From contig NC_034409.1 in NCBI RefSeq assembly GCF_002078875.1, positions 64,709,438-64,773,437 of the forward strand: DNA of 64,000 nt, given 5' to 3'. The DNA is from Numida meleagris. Its lineage: Eukaryota > Chordata > Aves > Galliformes > Numididae. Below, one piece after another: positions 13,488 through 24,994 of this stretch. The notes beneath the pieces are model-generated. The model did no database searches, had not been told where the DNA came from, and worked only from the letters and a program-made list of their open reading frames with translations. Positions within the stretch are counted from its first letter, which is position 1; each line of letters opens with the position of its first letter. Made by a program: the position numbers and the translations under genes.

Positions 13488-15090
13488 GCAGAATCACAAA
13501 ATTGTAGGGGTTGGAAGGGACCTCTGGAGACTACCGAATCCGAACATCCCTGCTAAAGCAGTTTCCCTAGAAAAAGTTACAAAAGAAAGTGTCCTGGAGC
13601 GATTTGAGTAACTCCAGAGAAGGGAAGACTCTACAGTCTCTACGGGCAGCTTGTTCTAGTGCTCTGTAACCCACAAAGTAAAGTTTTTTCTCATGTTTTT
13701 ATGGAACTTCCTATGTTCCAGTTTGTACTCATTGCCCCTTGTCCTGTCACTGGGCACCACTGGAAAGAGCCTGGCCCCATCCACTTCATTAGATGTTTAT
13801 AAGCATTGATAAGATTCCCTCTCAGTCTTCTCTTCTCCACACTTAACAGTCCCAAGTATCTCAGCCTTTCCTTGTACGGGAGATGCTCATCCTTCTGTCC
13901 TTCCACTGGACTGTCTCTAGAAGTTGTCTCTCTTTCTTGAACTGAGGATCCCAGAATGGAACACAGAACTCCACATGTGGCTTCATCAGGACAGAGTAGA
14001 GGGAGAGAATCACCTCCCTTGTCCTGCTGGCCACACTCTTTTCAGTGCACCTGAGGATACCATTGGCCTTCTTGGCCATGAGGGCATACTGCTGGCTTAT
14101 GGCAAACCTGTTGTCCCCCAGGACATTCAGGTCCTTCTCCGCAGAGCTTCCTTCCAGCAGGCCAGCCCCTAATCTGATGCATGCAGCTATTCCTACTGAG
14201 GTGTAGGACTCTGCACTTGCCCGTCTTGAACCTGATAAAATTCCTCTCAAATATTCTTCAGCAGATCCAGGACTCACTGAATGGCAGCCCAGCCTTCTGG
14301 TGTGTCAGCCACTCCTCTCAGCTTCATATCATCAGCAGAGTTGCTGAGGGTATATTCTACACCTTCATCCTGATGTAGAACAAGACCAGGCCCAGTACCA
14401 ATCCCTGAGGAACACCACTAGTTACAGACCTCCAGCTAGACTCCACTGATCACAACCTTCTGAGCTCTGCCAGTGAGCCAGCTGTCAATCCACCTCACTA
14501 TCTGCTCATGTATCTCACACTTCCTAAGCTAACCTAGGAAGATGTTATGGGAGACAGTGTCAAAAGCCTTACTAAAGTCAAGGTAGACAACATCTAGAAT
14601 ATTTATCACTATTCTGGTTGGCCTGGCTTATTCCCCAGTTGGTTGCAATGGCATGAGCATTGCCATTTTGGACCCTACTGCCCAGGTCTTCTTCACTTGT
14701 GTTCCCAGGGCTGTATAGTCTTTGATTCTGCCCATCTTCTGGCTTCCAATGTCATTCATGTCTGCATCAAGGAGCAATAGTGGATAATAGTCTGTGCTTT
14801 TGACAAGCTTCAGCGCTGTCTTGGCAATGCCCTAGATCTTGGCTCTTGGGAGGCAACAGATCTCTCGAGGCTTTCAGGCTAACAGAGGGGAGCCTCAGTG
14901 CCTTTTAACAGGGAGTCACCCACTACAAGCACACAGCATTTCTCTTCACGATATCCACAGCAGGCTGCTGGTATGGTTTCTTCTTGAAGATCTTGGTCAT
15001 GAGTGTCATGGGTGTCTATAGTTGTAAGAGCTTCATCCCTGCTGCCACAGCAGTACTGAGTCATGGAGGCTGTTGACTATTTATGACAGC
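13488..15090 (-). mobile_element. CR1 LINE with ORF1 esterase joined to ORF2 RT (internal deletion)
   Basis: Reading the minus strand from right to left: about 15090-14610 is CR1 ORF1, with VLVVGDSLLKGTEAP at about 14890-14930 (the GDS box of the SGNH esterase domain). From about 14600 the text is CR1 ORF2 reverse transcriptase, with VVYLDFSKAFDTVSHN, a decayed ADD block near 14330, then the thumb/C-terminal region REVILSLYSVLMKPHVEFC (about 13975-14035), and the 3' UTR to 13488. The endonuclease and the N-terminal half of RT that normally separate these blocks are missing. Stops and frameshifts make it dead. It could also be two adjacent copies, but shared orientation and order favour one deleted copy. 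Confidence 0.8.
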
Positions 15091-15387
15091 TTGTCTTCTT
15101 CTGAGAAGAGGTCCTGTGAGACTGTTTTCATTGATAGTGTGATATACAAGAGAAGGTTTTTCTCAGGAGTTGAAAAAGTGCTAAGCCAGATCACAGGAGG
15201 TTCTTCTCTCTTGCTTCCCTTGTAATGCTGTAGATATTAGAGAGAATAGTGATTGGCACTGGGGAATTTTCTAATAAATATAGGCTGATATGGCCATCTC
15301 TGTGGATATCCTTGTTTTGTTGTAGCAGTCTCCACCTGGAGTCTTATCTGCTGATGTAATTCTTAGATAGGCTTCTAGTCTGTAATG

Positions 15388-15520
15388 TGCCCCAGTTACC
15401 CATCTATGAAATGAGAATTATGGCACCTATATCCCTCACAGAGATGTCATTAGCATTAAATGCATTATAGATTGCGAGGCACTCAGGTATTGTAATGTAG
15501 TCCTAGAAGTACTGTAAGGT
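15388..15520 (+). mobile_element. Possible ancient MIR/CORE-type SINE remnant
   Basis: The order CCCAGTTACCCATCTATGAAATG, then GGCACCTATATCCCTCACAGAGATG, ATTAAATGCATTATAGATTG and GAGGCACTCAGGTATTGTAATG resembles the conserved middle and 3' portion of MIR-like SINEs of amniotes. The match is from memory and the copy is clearly old and divergent. No A/B box promoter is readable. Confidence 0.5.
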
Positions 15521-17199
15521 ACAGAGGAGAAAAAACATGTGCCTGTGTAAATCACAGCTCTGGCAATGGCATCCCATAACTCATGGGATACAATTGGTTG
15601 AGCTTCGATCAAGTCTTAGTCACCAGTGATCTGTTTTGTGCCAGATATTTTCATTAGATATTTTTCCAGCTTTGAAACCTCATTCAGAGTTTGGGGGAAC
15701 AGAAAGGAGTAGAGTCAGGCAGGAGTTGGGGAAGAAACTAAGTTGGAATTGGATTCCACTTGTATCTGATGCTTTTATTTTATTTTTCAGGAGGTGAGGT
15801 AGACAGCAGAAGAATTTCCTGTTAGATGGGTTGGAAAGTGAACTAAAGGAGCTTTAAAATACTTACCAAAGGAATACCATAAGAATAAAGATAATTCCTA
15901 ATGTCTTAAAGGGCTTCCAGTCCTCTGGATACTGTAATAAGATGTTTTATGCAAGATCTCCAGTAATTCAAGTTTCATAAGTTTAGAAGAGATACTGTAG
16001 ACCACAAAGATAACAGTGTGTATCCCTGGGGGCCCTCGCTGAGCAGGCCACTAACAAAAAGATCCAAAAGATAGTGAATACCACCATTCTGATACTGACA
16101 ACTTTGAAAGAAAGCAAAAGATTTCTTCTTTTTATGACAGTGAGACAACATCTCAGGACCTCAGGATCTGAGAGGCCAGACAAAGAAGTAAAGGAAGGTT
16201 GGAAGGAGAAAAAAATTGGACCGCGGAATAACAGAGGAGATCACATAATTAACATGATTAATACAGAGCTATCTAAAACAAAAAGAATGCTTATTGCTAT
16301 GTGTAAAGATCCTGCTGTGGCATGGAAGTCATTCTGCTGTTCTCTTCCCCCCTGTCAGAGAACCGAATATGGTAATTTGGATGTGGGTCAGCGGAGCTGA
16401 TAAGATGTTAGTTGAAGGACCCTAATTTTTGGGAAGTGGTAAATCTGAACTGCTGCAGAGAGAAGCTGCCGTGTGTGAAGAGGTGCTATATTGCCACCTT
16501 AGAGCATGTATTCTAGCAGTCCACTTAAAGACATGAGTGCAAGAAGGAATTTCAGAACAGCTGGGTTGTTTTGCAGCAGTTTGAATCTGCTTGCCCATCC
16601 TGTCTCCATCATACTCATTCACTAAGATTTGTATAAAGTGCCACGTGCAAGAACTGCCCACTTTGGATCTGTTTATTATTTGGATTCCATGATTTCCATT
16701 AACAGATGCATCACAAGGGTCATCTCTGCAAGACAGTCAGCTGAGTGTATCACCTTAAAAGCAGCTTACACTCTGAAAGGTGAAAGTATATGAGTGAACA
16801 AGTATTTCATTTTCATTTTCATCTCTGTGACAAATTTGTATACTTCCTGCACTGAAATGGTTTATTTGTCACCATTTCAAAATAAGGTAGCAAAAATATG
16901 GTTTGTGGTCTCAGCGGAGTGAAAGAAGTAAACTCACAATGCAGAGAAGGCCTAAACATTTACAATCTTATGGTCTTTCCCTCAAGTCTTATTTTTTTCA
17001 GCTGCCTATTCCTATTTAGATGGCTTCTCATTCAGTTCTGATCTGTGTAAATAAAATTTCTTTCTCTGACATACTTCTTTAGATTTTTTCTATGAAAATG
17101 GAAAGTCCATTTAAATTCACTGTGATGCTGTAACTAACTTCCTACTGAGGAAGCTGAATGCGAGGGCTCAGTGTCCCTGCCTGTGTTGTGCTCTACATA
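15521..17199. other. Intergenic, nothing recognised
   Basis: AT-rich. The last 60 bp (17140-17199) are somewhat GC-richer and border the solo LTR. They might belong to the older nested element, but I cannot show it. Confidence 0.5.
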
Positions 17200-17728
17200 T
17201 GTCAACGGTTTACGGGCGTTTGGCCCGGTTCCATGACGAAGGGGACGGGGTATCCATGGGCCCACGCCCCGGTAAAAGGGAAAGGGGGAAAAGGGTAAGG
17301 AGATGGCCCTGAGAGCAAAGAACAGCGGCAACAATCTGAGGAGAAACAAACTAATTTACTAAATAAGATATCGGAATGCCAAACAACACACTATAATACA
17401 ATATAATTACAATTTAAGCTGATAAATCCAATACAGAGAGAGAGAATGTCCCAAAATCAAGGTAGGCCTTACTCTACTACCGACGATAAGATGGCTGGAG
17501 AGAGAGATGCTGCCGGGACGAGAGACGGTGGAAAAGGGGACGAGGTCTCGTGATCTGCAAGTTTTTATACTGCGAGCTTTTCTCTTTTCCCTCCGGCTGG
17601 AAAATGGTAACAGAGGAGCAAAGTACCGTGGGGACTGTAGTAGTCCTTCTCTTCTGAGAACCAGGTACATTCACTACATGATGTTATGATGTGGAATACT
17701 AATAACCGAAAATCACAAAACCATGACA
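17200..17728 (-). mobile_element. ERVL-type solo LTR with 5-bp target duplication
   Basis: A 529-bp block that begins TGTCATGG and ends TTGACA on the minus strand, giving TG...CA termini with a short inverted repeat. It is flanked by a perfect direct repeat ACATA (17195-17199 and 17729-17733). The 5-bp target duplication is typical of ERVL/ERV3-class integrations. A TATA-like TATAAAAAC is at about 17562-17569 on the minus strand. No internal region or second LTR is present, so it is a solo LTR left by LTR-LTR recombination. The segment is more CpG-containing than its surroundings. Confidence 0.85.
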
Positions 17729-17733
17729 ACATA

Positions 17734-18135
17734 TAATCATAGAATCATGGAATCCTTAGCGTTGGAAGGGACTTTTAAAGGTCACCTAGTCCAACTGCCC
17801 TGCAATGAACAGGAACATTTACAGCTAGATCGGGTTGCCCAGGGCTTGATCCAGTCTACAGGGATGGGGCATCAACCACATCTCTGGGCAACCTGTTCCA
17901 GTGCCTCACCACCCTCACTGTAGAAGACTTTTTCTTATATCTAACCTAAATCTACCCTCTTTAAGCTTGAAGCCATTTCCCCTTGTTCTGTCACCCCAGA
18001 CCCTGCTAAAGAGTCTGTCCCCTTCTTTTCTGTAGCTCCCCTTTAGATATTGAAAGGCTGCTATAAGGTTACCTCAGAGTCTTCTCAGCTCCAGGCTGAA
18101 GAATTTGTTGTGCAAGTTCTCTTCGTAAATTATAG
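17734..18135 (-). mobile_element. CR1 LINE fragment
   Basis: Begins with AATCATAGAATCATGGAATC, the reverse complement of the CR1 3' tail. It continues through GTTGGAAGGGAC, CCTAGTCCAACTGCC and CTTGTTCTGTCACCCC text of the CR1 3' UTR and ORF2 end. Its 3' end directly abuts the target duplication of the LTR to the left. Its 5' end abuts a gag fragment near 18135; that boundary is accurate to about 20 bp. Confidence 0.85.
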
Positions 18136-18532
18136 GGCAGGCGAGAGCTGAACGCAGTCTCTGAACCACGTCAAAGTCCCCCTCCCGCTCCCGCTTCTTC
18201 ACGGATCGCACGCCAAATGTCACATGGATCGGGCGGATGCAAGTCTGGTTCCTTCCTCAGGCTCAGTAGTCTGGGGCCTAAAGGGTAAACCAATCTCCAG
18301 GGCCCCAAGAGGTCTTTAGTCACAGGGTCAGAGCACGTAGCTGCGTCCCACAGCCTCACTCCCGCTTTGTCCCACGTTTCTGTGTATCGTAGCCCCACTT
18401 ACTCCTACCTTACGAGACCCACACCAGAAGTCGCCTTACGTCAAAGCCTTCCACTTTAGCGTGGTGCTTCTGCAAAATCGCTTCCATTATTTGGCAAGCC
18501 GCCTCCTGTTCCTTTGTTACGTTTGATCCCAT
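18136..18532 (-). pseudogene. Broken gag (matrix start) of the class II ERV
   Basis: The ATG at 18532-18530 opens MGSN, a glycine-2 start that fits an N-myristoylated matrix protein. The frame runs about 40 residues and then meets a TAA. Further gag-like text continues in other frames, for example the 75-codon open stretch 18398-18171, until sequence similarity ends at the CR1 boundary. Frame breaks and loss of everything downstream make it a relic. Assignment to gag rests mainly on position after the primer site and leader. Confidence 0.6.
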
Positions 18533-18716
18533 TGTTCCCCGTTGCTCACCTCCCTCCTGCAGAAGTGATTGTGGCTTTGCAGCCTGGTCCTGCTTCCTTT
18601 CAGCAGTTTCTGGGTCCCGCTTCCTTTCAGCGGCCCTGGGTTCTGCTTCCTTTCAGCAGCCCTGATTGCCACCAGTCAGCCTGATAGCCAATTCTCTCCC
18701 GAGGCTGATCTTCAGG

Positions 18717-18734
18717 GTCCCTGTTCGGGCGCCA
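18717..18734 (-). other. Retroviral primer binding site, tRNA-Lys type
   Basis: The minus strand reads TGGCGCCCGAACAGGGAC, a perfect match to the 3' end of tRNA-Lys (the Lys3 class used by betaretroviruses and lentiviruses). It lies two bases after the LTR terminus, exactly where a primer site belongs. Confidence 0.88.
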
Positions 18735-18736
18735 TT

Positions 18737-18892
18737 TGTGGCAACTGAGGCACGGACTCTGTTGCTAGTGCTGGACGAAGACCCTTTATTGTACGTGCTT
18801 ACAGCCTTTTATACCCGCGTAACAACCCTTTGGTCACATGTCCTAAGGTCTTTTGTTAGTCAGAGTGGGGGGTTACTCTTTGTTTTCCCACA
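18737..18892 (-). repeat. Very short ERV LTR (156 bp)
   Basis: On the minus strand it starts TGTGGGAAAAC and ends TTGCCACA, so the ends form a TGTGG/CCACA inverted repeat. TATAAAA is at 18813-18807 and AATAAA at 18790-18785, in the order expected for U3-R, with the polyadenylation signal close to the likely cap site as in avian retroviruses. The length is small for an LTR. No partner LTR is present to confirm the 5' boundary. Confidence 0.7.
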
Positions 18893-20720
18893 CTGAACTG
18901 GCAAATCTTTTAGGTGTCTGTTAGGATCCACCGCAGATACACAAGTTGAAGCACCAGCAAGTGTTTTCATGCATGAAAAGAGTTCGGTAAGATGTCTCAG
19001 TGTAGCAGATACTGTTTCATTTTGCTTAAGTCCTGGAATAATTGAAAACGTCAGCAACATGATGTACATAATATGGGCAACCAGGACATCAAGGGAATAA
19101 CACTTTAAAAAAAAAAAAAACTGCATTTTTTCAGTTAATCAACCCAGGATGTGTGGGTATACTTCATTTTCATTAGATCCCCTTCTCTTAAATTTGTTTC
19201 TTTTTCTGTTACGGTAGTTTTATTTCTATAAGGAAAGCTGAAATATAATTTTGGATAGACAGATATAACAGAGAAAGTGAATATGTATACATGTGGTCAA
19301 TATAAAGTGCTTATCTTTAAGAAAGAGGAAAAAAAACCGCTATCTGTTTTACCACCGACATCTCTTTCAAAGTGAAAATATAGATAAGAGTTTTCAAAGC
19401 AGCCTATAGGCATTGCACACATAACTTCTACAAGGCAATTCCTCCTGTAAATTAAGGGAATTCTGTCAGCTATTTATCTTGCTTTTACTTTTAAAGTTTT
19501 TAAGCCAGGTATTATAGGAGTTCCCAGTACTTTTGTGTTCTTTGAGTGAATCACCTTAAGTGTTTTTGTGTGTTGTTTCTATTGTCTATACTATTTGGTG
19601 CAAATATCGCTAAGCAGGGAATGTACGGGTCCATTAAGATACCATTTGCGGAGGACCTTGTGATGATTCCAACTGGATGATACAAACTGTGTTGGCTTTT
19701 TTTTTTGGTGAAATTTAAAAACAAGGGAACTGAAAGGAAGATACAAGACCATAAGAATATATCCAAAAGACTGTTGTTGAGTTGAATTATGTTTTGTCAC
19801 TTTTAAGTCATGAGATGTTTATACTTGTGTTCATTTTGAATAATAACCATGTTTTTTTCTTTACAACGTGGAATTTAGAACTTAAAATTATTTTACACAG
19901 TTCAGTAAAATACTAAAAATGCTGAAAGAATATATGCAAGAAAGAATAAATCTACAAAAGATGATTACCAAAATATTTATTCTAGTGTTCTGAGAGGCTA
20001 ACAGCCCTCATGAATGCTACCAAAAATACAAGACGTGTAACTAGCATATTCCAACCTCCAAACGCCTTTCATGTCAATATGAGAGATACTATCAGGCACT
20101 TTGAAAGCACCAGCCTATTTATAAAGATACCATCAAAAAACCTGCCTGATGCAGCTGACTTATGAATCAATTATCTGGACTTCACCAGTGATATATCTGT
20201 TCTGAATTTTAGAGCCATACGTTTAGAGCAACACTATACAGAGATAGGCTATTCACCATCCCAACAAGGTTCTTGTCTTCCTGTATAGGCCTGTCAAAAA
20301 AAGGGAGAAAAATATCCTAACTGTTGGACCTTTTTCCCAGAAACAGTTTGTTAAGGAGAAAAAAAGTTTGTAGATATCAAGTTATTTATAACTGGAGGCA
20401 GAAGGAAAAGATTGATCAGGTGTAGTGTGTATGGGAGTGGTGCTGACAGCAGACAATAAATTTAGTATGTTTAAAAATTATTGAAGATGGTCAGTGAGAT
20501 GTATATATATATTTTAAAGTTAGTCTTAAGTGTTTGAATCACTTAGCAGAGAGAAAATCTTTTTAGGACTGAATTGAAGCTGTTGTAGGAAACATAAACT
20601 ATCCTAGTTGTAGGCTGAAGCATATACATACATAATTCTGCAGACCTAATGAAGAATTTCACAAAGCAACAATTTTAACTGTTTTGTCTTAGCTCTTTTC
20701 AGTTCAAACAGTTTCATTCC
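18893..20720. other. Intergenic between two LTR elements
   Basis: AT-rich with an A run at about 19107-19120. Nothing else recognised. Confidence 0.55.
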
Positions 20721-21065
20721 TGTAGTGGAAATGCTAAGTCATGGCCTGAAACAAAGACTGAGCACCTAGTGGGAAGGCAGGGCCAACCCAGGGGAGGTCA
20801 GGTGCATGCGATGCACCTAAGTAACTGGAAGGGGTGACTCCTGGCTCCACCTCTACCCAGACCTCATTTAAGGCTTGGCAGTGGAGATGAGGGTATCTTC
20901 TGCTTGAGATTCCTGTCTACTTGAGGCCTTCTGAAGGTAGGCAGCTATTTTTCTTCATTTCTGTGTCTGTAGCTGCTGCGTTTGGGCTCGTTCTCACTTA
21001 CTGTAGCCAAAGACTTTGCCACCCTGGTATTATTGCAGTACTTTCTGTCCCATTATGGCATTACA
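20721..21065 (+). mobile_element. Solo LTR, same family as 62477-62824
   Basis: A 345-bp block starting TGTAGTGGAAATGC and ending GGCATTACA (terminal inverted repeat TGTA/TACA). It is homologous along its whole length to 62477-62824. Shared text includes AATGCTAAGTCATGG, GGGAAGGCAGGGCCAACCCA, CAGACCTCATTTAAG and CTGCTGCGTTTGGGCT. The flanks are ATTCC on the left and ATTTC on the right, consistent with a decayed 5-bp target duplication, hence ERVL-like. CATTTAAG may be its TATA-type element. Confidence 0.82.
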
Positions 21066-23610
21066 ATTTCTCTTTCTGGTTCTAGATATATTTGGAATTT
21101 CAGTCCCTTTACATTAGTGTGCTTATGTTCTATTAAAGATTTGCTACTGTATTGTTAATGGTGTTCTGCAAATATAGATAAAAGGAGTTTCTAAAACTTC
21201 TTGTATGAAATCCTTATGCCTGTTGTTACTTTTTGCTCTGCCCATTACTGAGGCTCTGAATGCATAAGCACTTCAGAGTCTTGTCTTGAGCAGCCTAAAA
21301 ATAATGGACATGGCAGCTGAGGTTGAGAGTTAAAAGTGGTTGCTGAAGCAACTTATCCAAGGTCATATTGTCTGTGCTTCTGTTTAATTTGTTTACTTCT
21401 CTGATGAGATTGTAGTATTGAGCTGCTGAATTAAGTATTAGCATTTTCTAAGTTCCCTTGGGAAGTCTAAGTTGTTACATGCTGGCAAATAGAAGTGACA
21501 AAGCTGACACAAAGCTACCAGTCCATAGGAGCCTTCTCATGTTTCTTCCTGTAAGCCTCATCTACGCTGCACTTAATCAGTCAAAAAAATATCCTGACAC
21601 GTTACATGACATTACTTGCTGGCAAGTAGAGTAACTCAGAAGAGGGTGAAACTGTATGGATAGTTGGCAAGTGAACTTAAAAAATCATGACAAGCTTTAG
21701 ATTAAATTTTTTTTATATGACATTAAGCTATATTTTGCTAAAGTTACTAAACATCATGTTTATGTAGTTTGAGACAGATTTTTTTGGAATATAAATGTTT
21801 GACAGCTTATCAGGTTAGGTCTTCCAAAAGGTGTAGCAAACTGCATATCAACCTTCTCTTGCTGCTTCCACTCTCTTCCCCAACCCACCTCTCCCCCCCC
21901 CCCCCAAAAAAAAACCAACCAACATATAGAAGTTGTATCACCAGTTACTAACTACTTACAGCAAATAATGTTTTATGTCATTTTATGACTAGTAGCTGGA
22001 TTTGGGACAGAGGAGAAATTTAACAGTTTGAAGCAAATTATTAAATAGACATGGGCTCAAACCTGCATATATGAATATATTGATAAATTGAGGTAACTTC
22101 CTTTCAGTGTGGATAGGAATATGTACTTGAGAGAACGTGTCCTCTGTCATTAGGTAAGTGATGATAGTGTTTTTAAAAGCTGTACAGGTGATAGTACCAT
22201 CTGTAATCCCACAAAACAAACTAAAAAACAAGATGCTACATGACTGTTTCCATATAACCTAGTCATGGTTTCTATTTCAATTAGATGTAACTTTCTACTG
22301 GTGTGAACTTTAAATATAGCCTCTCTCTAAAGAAAAAATGCAACCAAGTAAATCCACCAAAAACTATAAATATTCTCATCGCTATATGCAATCAGTATAT
22401 GGAATTCATTATTTATGTTGAAGTAAACTATCATGGAGATGATCCACCAAAAGAGCTATAGAAACTGTAAGTGAACTATCAAGAGATCTGAAATATTCTC
22501 CATAACAGTTTTTGTATTTTCCTTCAAGGGGTTAATCCTAAGATTTACAAATAACTTGTGGTATTTGGAATTCCTAAATTGTATATATGTTGTATACACA
22601 GACTGGGCTCTGTACCAAAGCTCCACCCAAAGTCAGTATGAAGCTGCAAGGCTATACAGCACCTCTGAATTCTCATCATTTAAGTATTAATGGATTTGAA
22701 GAATTAAACAGCATCAAGCATAGCAAATATTGACCTCTCCTTAGAAAATATTTACCATTTCATTTATTGTAGTTTGTCTCCTGCACTAGGATGATATGTT
22801 AACATTAGCAGGTATGATTTGCTAGTTGCACTAATGTTGTAAATTGAAAAACTCAGCTATTTACTTAAAGGTCCCTTAGATTGATTTTTTAGATGCTTTG
22901 TTCATTGTAAATGCTTCTGCTCCATGTTAAGATATCACATTGGTTTTAGGTGTTTCTAGCTTTATAGCATAATTTTGAGCCTCATTTATTTTGTATTAAT
23001 AACTTGCCAATTTTGTGAGTAATAATACAGCAAGTTTTCATATACTTAAGGTATGCTTTAACTGAACATTTCCAAGCCCTGTTTAAAGAGTTGTTTGAAG
23101 AACCATACAAACAGAGAAACTGAAGCGTATAGCTAACTGTAAGGGATTCCCTGAAATATGTTTTCATAGCAGATAATCCCCTTTTTTTTCTAAAAGGCTT
23201 TAGAACTTGGTCACTTTAAAAAATGAGGTGTTAGGCTTGCATTGACTTGGGAATTCTGAAGGGTGTATTTCTATATGCAGTCTATGTTACCTGATTTCCA
23301 GAACCTTGATCAGCATTCTAACAGTTCGTGTATGTGTATTTCATACTTCTTTCTCTGCCCACTGGTAGAGCTCTTAACAATTTTTTTTTTTGGTGGAATT
23401 GTCAGAAAGAAGAATGAATTCTTCTCATTGTAGCCATGCTTTGTTCTGCAAGATCAGTTCTCTGTTTGAAATTAGGATAAACACTGAGTTCATCATTTAA
23501 TGTTCTCAGTGTTGTACTTTGTCTCACCTTTGTCTGCCTAGCTGTGACACTCAGACTGTTTACACATTCCCTTGCTATGATTTGAAATGAAAGTAGGCCC
23601 ATAATAGCTT
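21066..23610. other. Intergenic, nothing recognised
   Basis: AT-rich. Only low-complexity tracts seen. Confidence 0.55.
21893..21924 (+). repeat. Homopolymer C13-A9 followed by CCAACCAAC
   Basis: Thirteen C, then nine A, then CCAACCAACA. Low-complexity tract, likely length-polymorphic and error-prone. Confidence 0.9.
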
Positions 23611-24355
23611 AATGAGCGAGGTGCTGCACTTGGGTCTGGGCTGTACTAGGTATGTGTTCAGACTGGGAGACGAACTCTTTGAGAGCAGCCCTTCAGAGAA
23701 GGACTTGGGAGATCCTCCTGGATAAAAGGCTTGATGTAAGCCAGCAGTTTGCTCTTGCAGCCTAGAAGGCCAGCTGTACCATGGGCTGTATCCAAAGAGG
23801 GGTGGCCAGCAGGGTGAGGGAGGTGATTGTGCCTCTCCTATTCTGCCCTTGTGAGGCCTCATTTGAAGTACTGTGTTCAGATCTGTGGCCCTCAGCATGA
23901 AAAAAGATGCAGAGCTGTTGGGGAGGGACCAGAGGAGGGCCGCAAAGATGATCAGAGGGTTGGAGCACCTCTCCTACAAATACAGGCTCAGGGAGCTGGG
24001 CTTCTTCAGTCTGGAGAAGAGAAGACTCTAGGGAGGCTTCATTGCAGCATTCTCACTTAAAGGGTGCTTATAAACGGGATCGAAACCAACTTCTTAAATG
24101 GTCTGATTATAACAGGACAAAGGGGGAATGGTTTTAACTAAAAGAGGAGGGATTTAGATCAGATATTAGGAGGAAATTCTTTACCCAGCAGGAGTTGAGG
24201 CACTGCCACAGGCTGTCCAGAGAAGATGTAGATGCCCCATCTCTGGAAAGGCCAGGCTGGATGAGAACCTGGGCAGCCTGGTCTGGTGGCTGGCAATCCT
24301 GCCCACAGCAGGGAGTGAGAACTAGATGATATTCTAATCCATGACATTCTATGAA
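23611..24355 (+). mobile_element. CR1 LINE, 3' portion
   Basis: Starts at GAGGTGCTGCACTTGGGT (ORF2 VLHLG region). It passes through decayed RT C-terminal text such as [18 protein letters not shown] and [23 protein letters not shown], and ends in the CR1 3' tail ACATTCTATGAAG. About 745 bp, 5'-truncated. Several frameshifts and a premature TAG show it is long dead. Confidence 0.9.
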
Positions 24356-24994
24356 GAGTGCCAGATCTGTTCTAAGTTCTTAGTATATCCACGCTTAAAA
24401 AGCCCCTCACTTAAACTCAGACTGATTAAGGTGTTATTCATAAAATATTGTATGCATTGCTTTATAAAGATTTTCCAATAAAGGAAAACATACAAGTCAA
24501 GGGATAACGCAGGTATTTACAATGAGGAAAAAATAAACATTTTTTCCTTTATTTTGTTTCTCTCCAGAAAAAAAAACTGAAAAAGGGATTCTTCCCTTAA
24601 GTGTCTCCCCAACTGCCTATAAAACATTTCTTCTTTAAAGAAAATGTTTCCACAATATTGGAAAAGAGTGTTGAAATGATTTGCTGACAGAATCAAGCAC
24701 AATTTGGTACACAGTGTAGTTATGGAGAGCACAAGTTTTAATGATGATAGTCTATTAAGTTTTATACTCTGTAATCAGTGACATTTGCAATAATTATATT
24801 AATAGTCCAGTTTCTTAGTATTCAGAATTTAAATGGAGTTTTATGTCTTAGCTAACTAAAACAATCAGATTGATATGGTGTATTATATTAGCTGAAATCA
24901 TAGAGCTGTATGATTTTAAGTTGGGATGTGCATTCAGTAGCTCTAACCACTTATTTTTCTGTAAATAAGGTAAAAATAACTCAACACTGTTTAC
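24356..24994. other. Spacer between two CR1 copies
   Basis: AT-rich. AAATCATAGAGCTGTATGATT and the following bases near 24895-24950 are faintly like a reversed CR1 tail and may be an old remnant, too decayed to call. Confidence 0.4.

Larger units (their letters stand above)
18136..18892 (-). mobile_element. Class II (betaretrovirus-like) ERV fragment: 5' LTR, primer site, leader, gag start
   Basis: Minus strand, in order: a 156-bp LTR (18892-18737), a 2-nt spacer, an 18-nt tRNA-Lys-type primer binding site (18734-18717), a GC-rich leader, and the start of gag at 18532, then sequence that stops at a CR1 junction near 18135. The rest of the provirus and the 3' LTR are absent. The Lys-type primer site points to a class II, betaretrovirus-like ERV; avian alpharetroviruses use tRNA-Trp. 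Non-functional. Confidence 0.8.

Noticed and set aside
13861..14277. A 138-codon open frame on the minus strand.
   Set aside because: CR1 ORF2 C-terminal text within the deleted CR1 copy.
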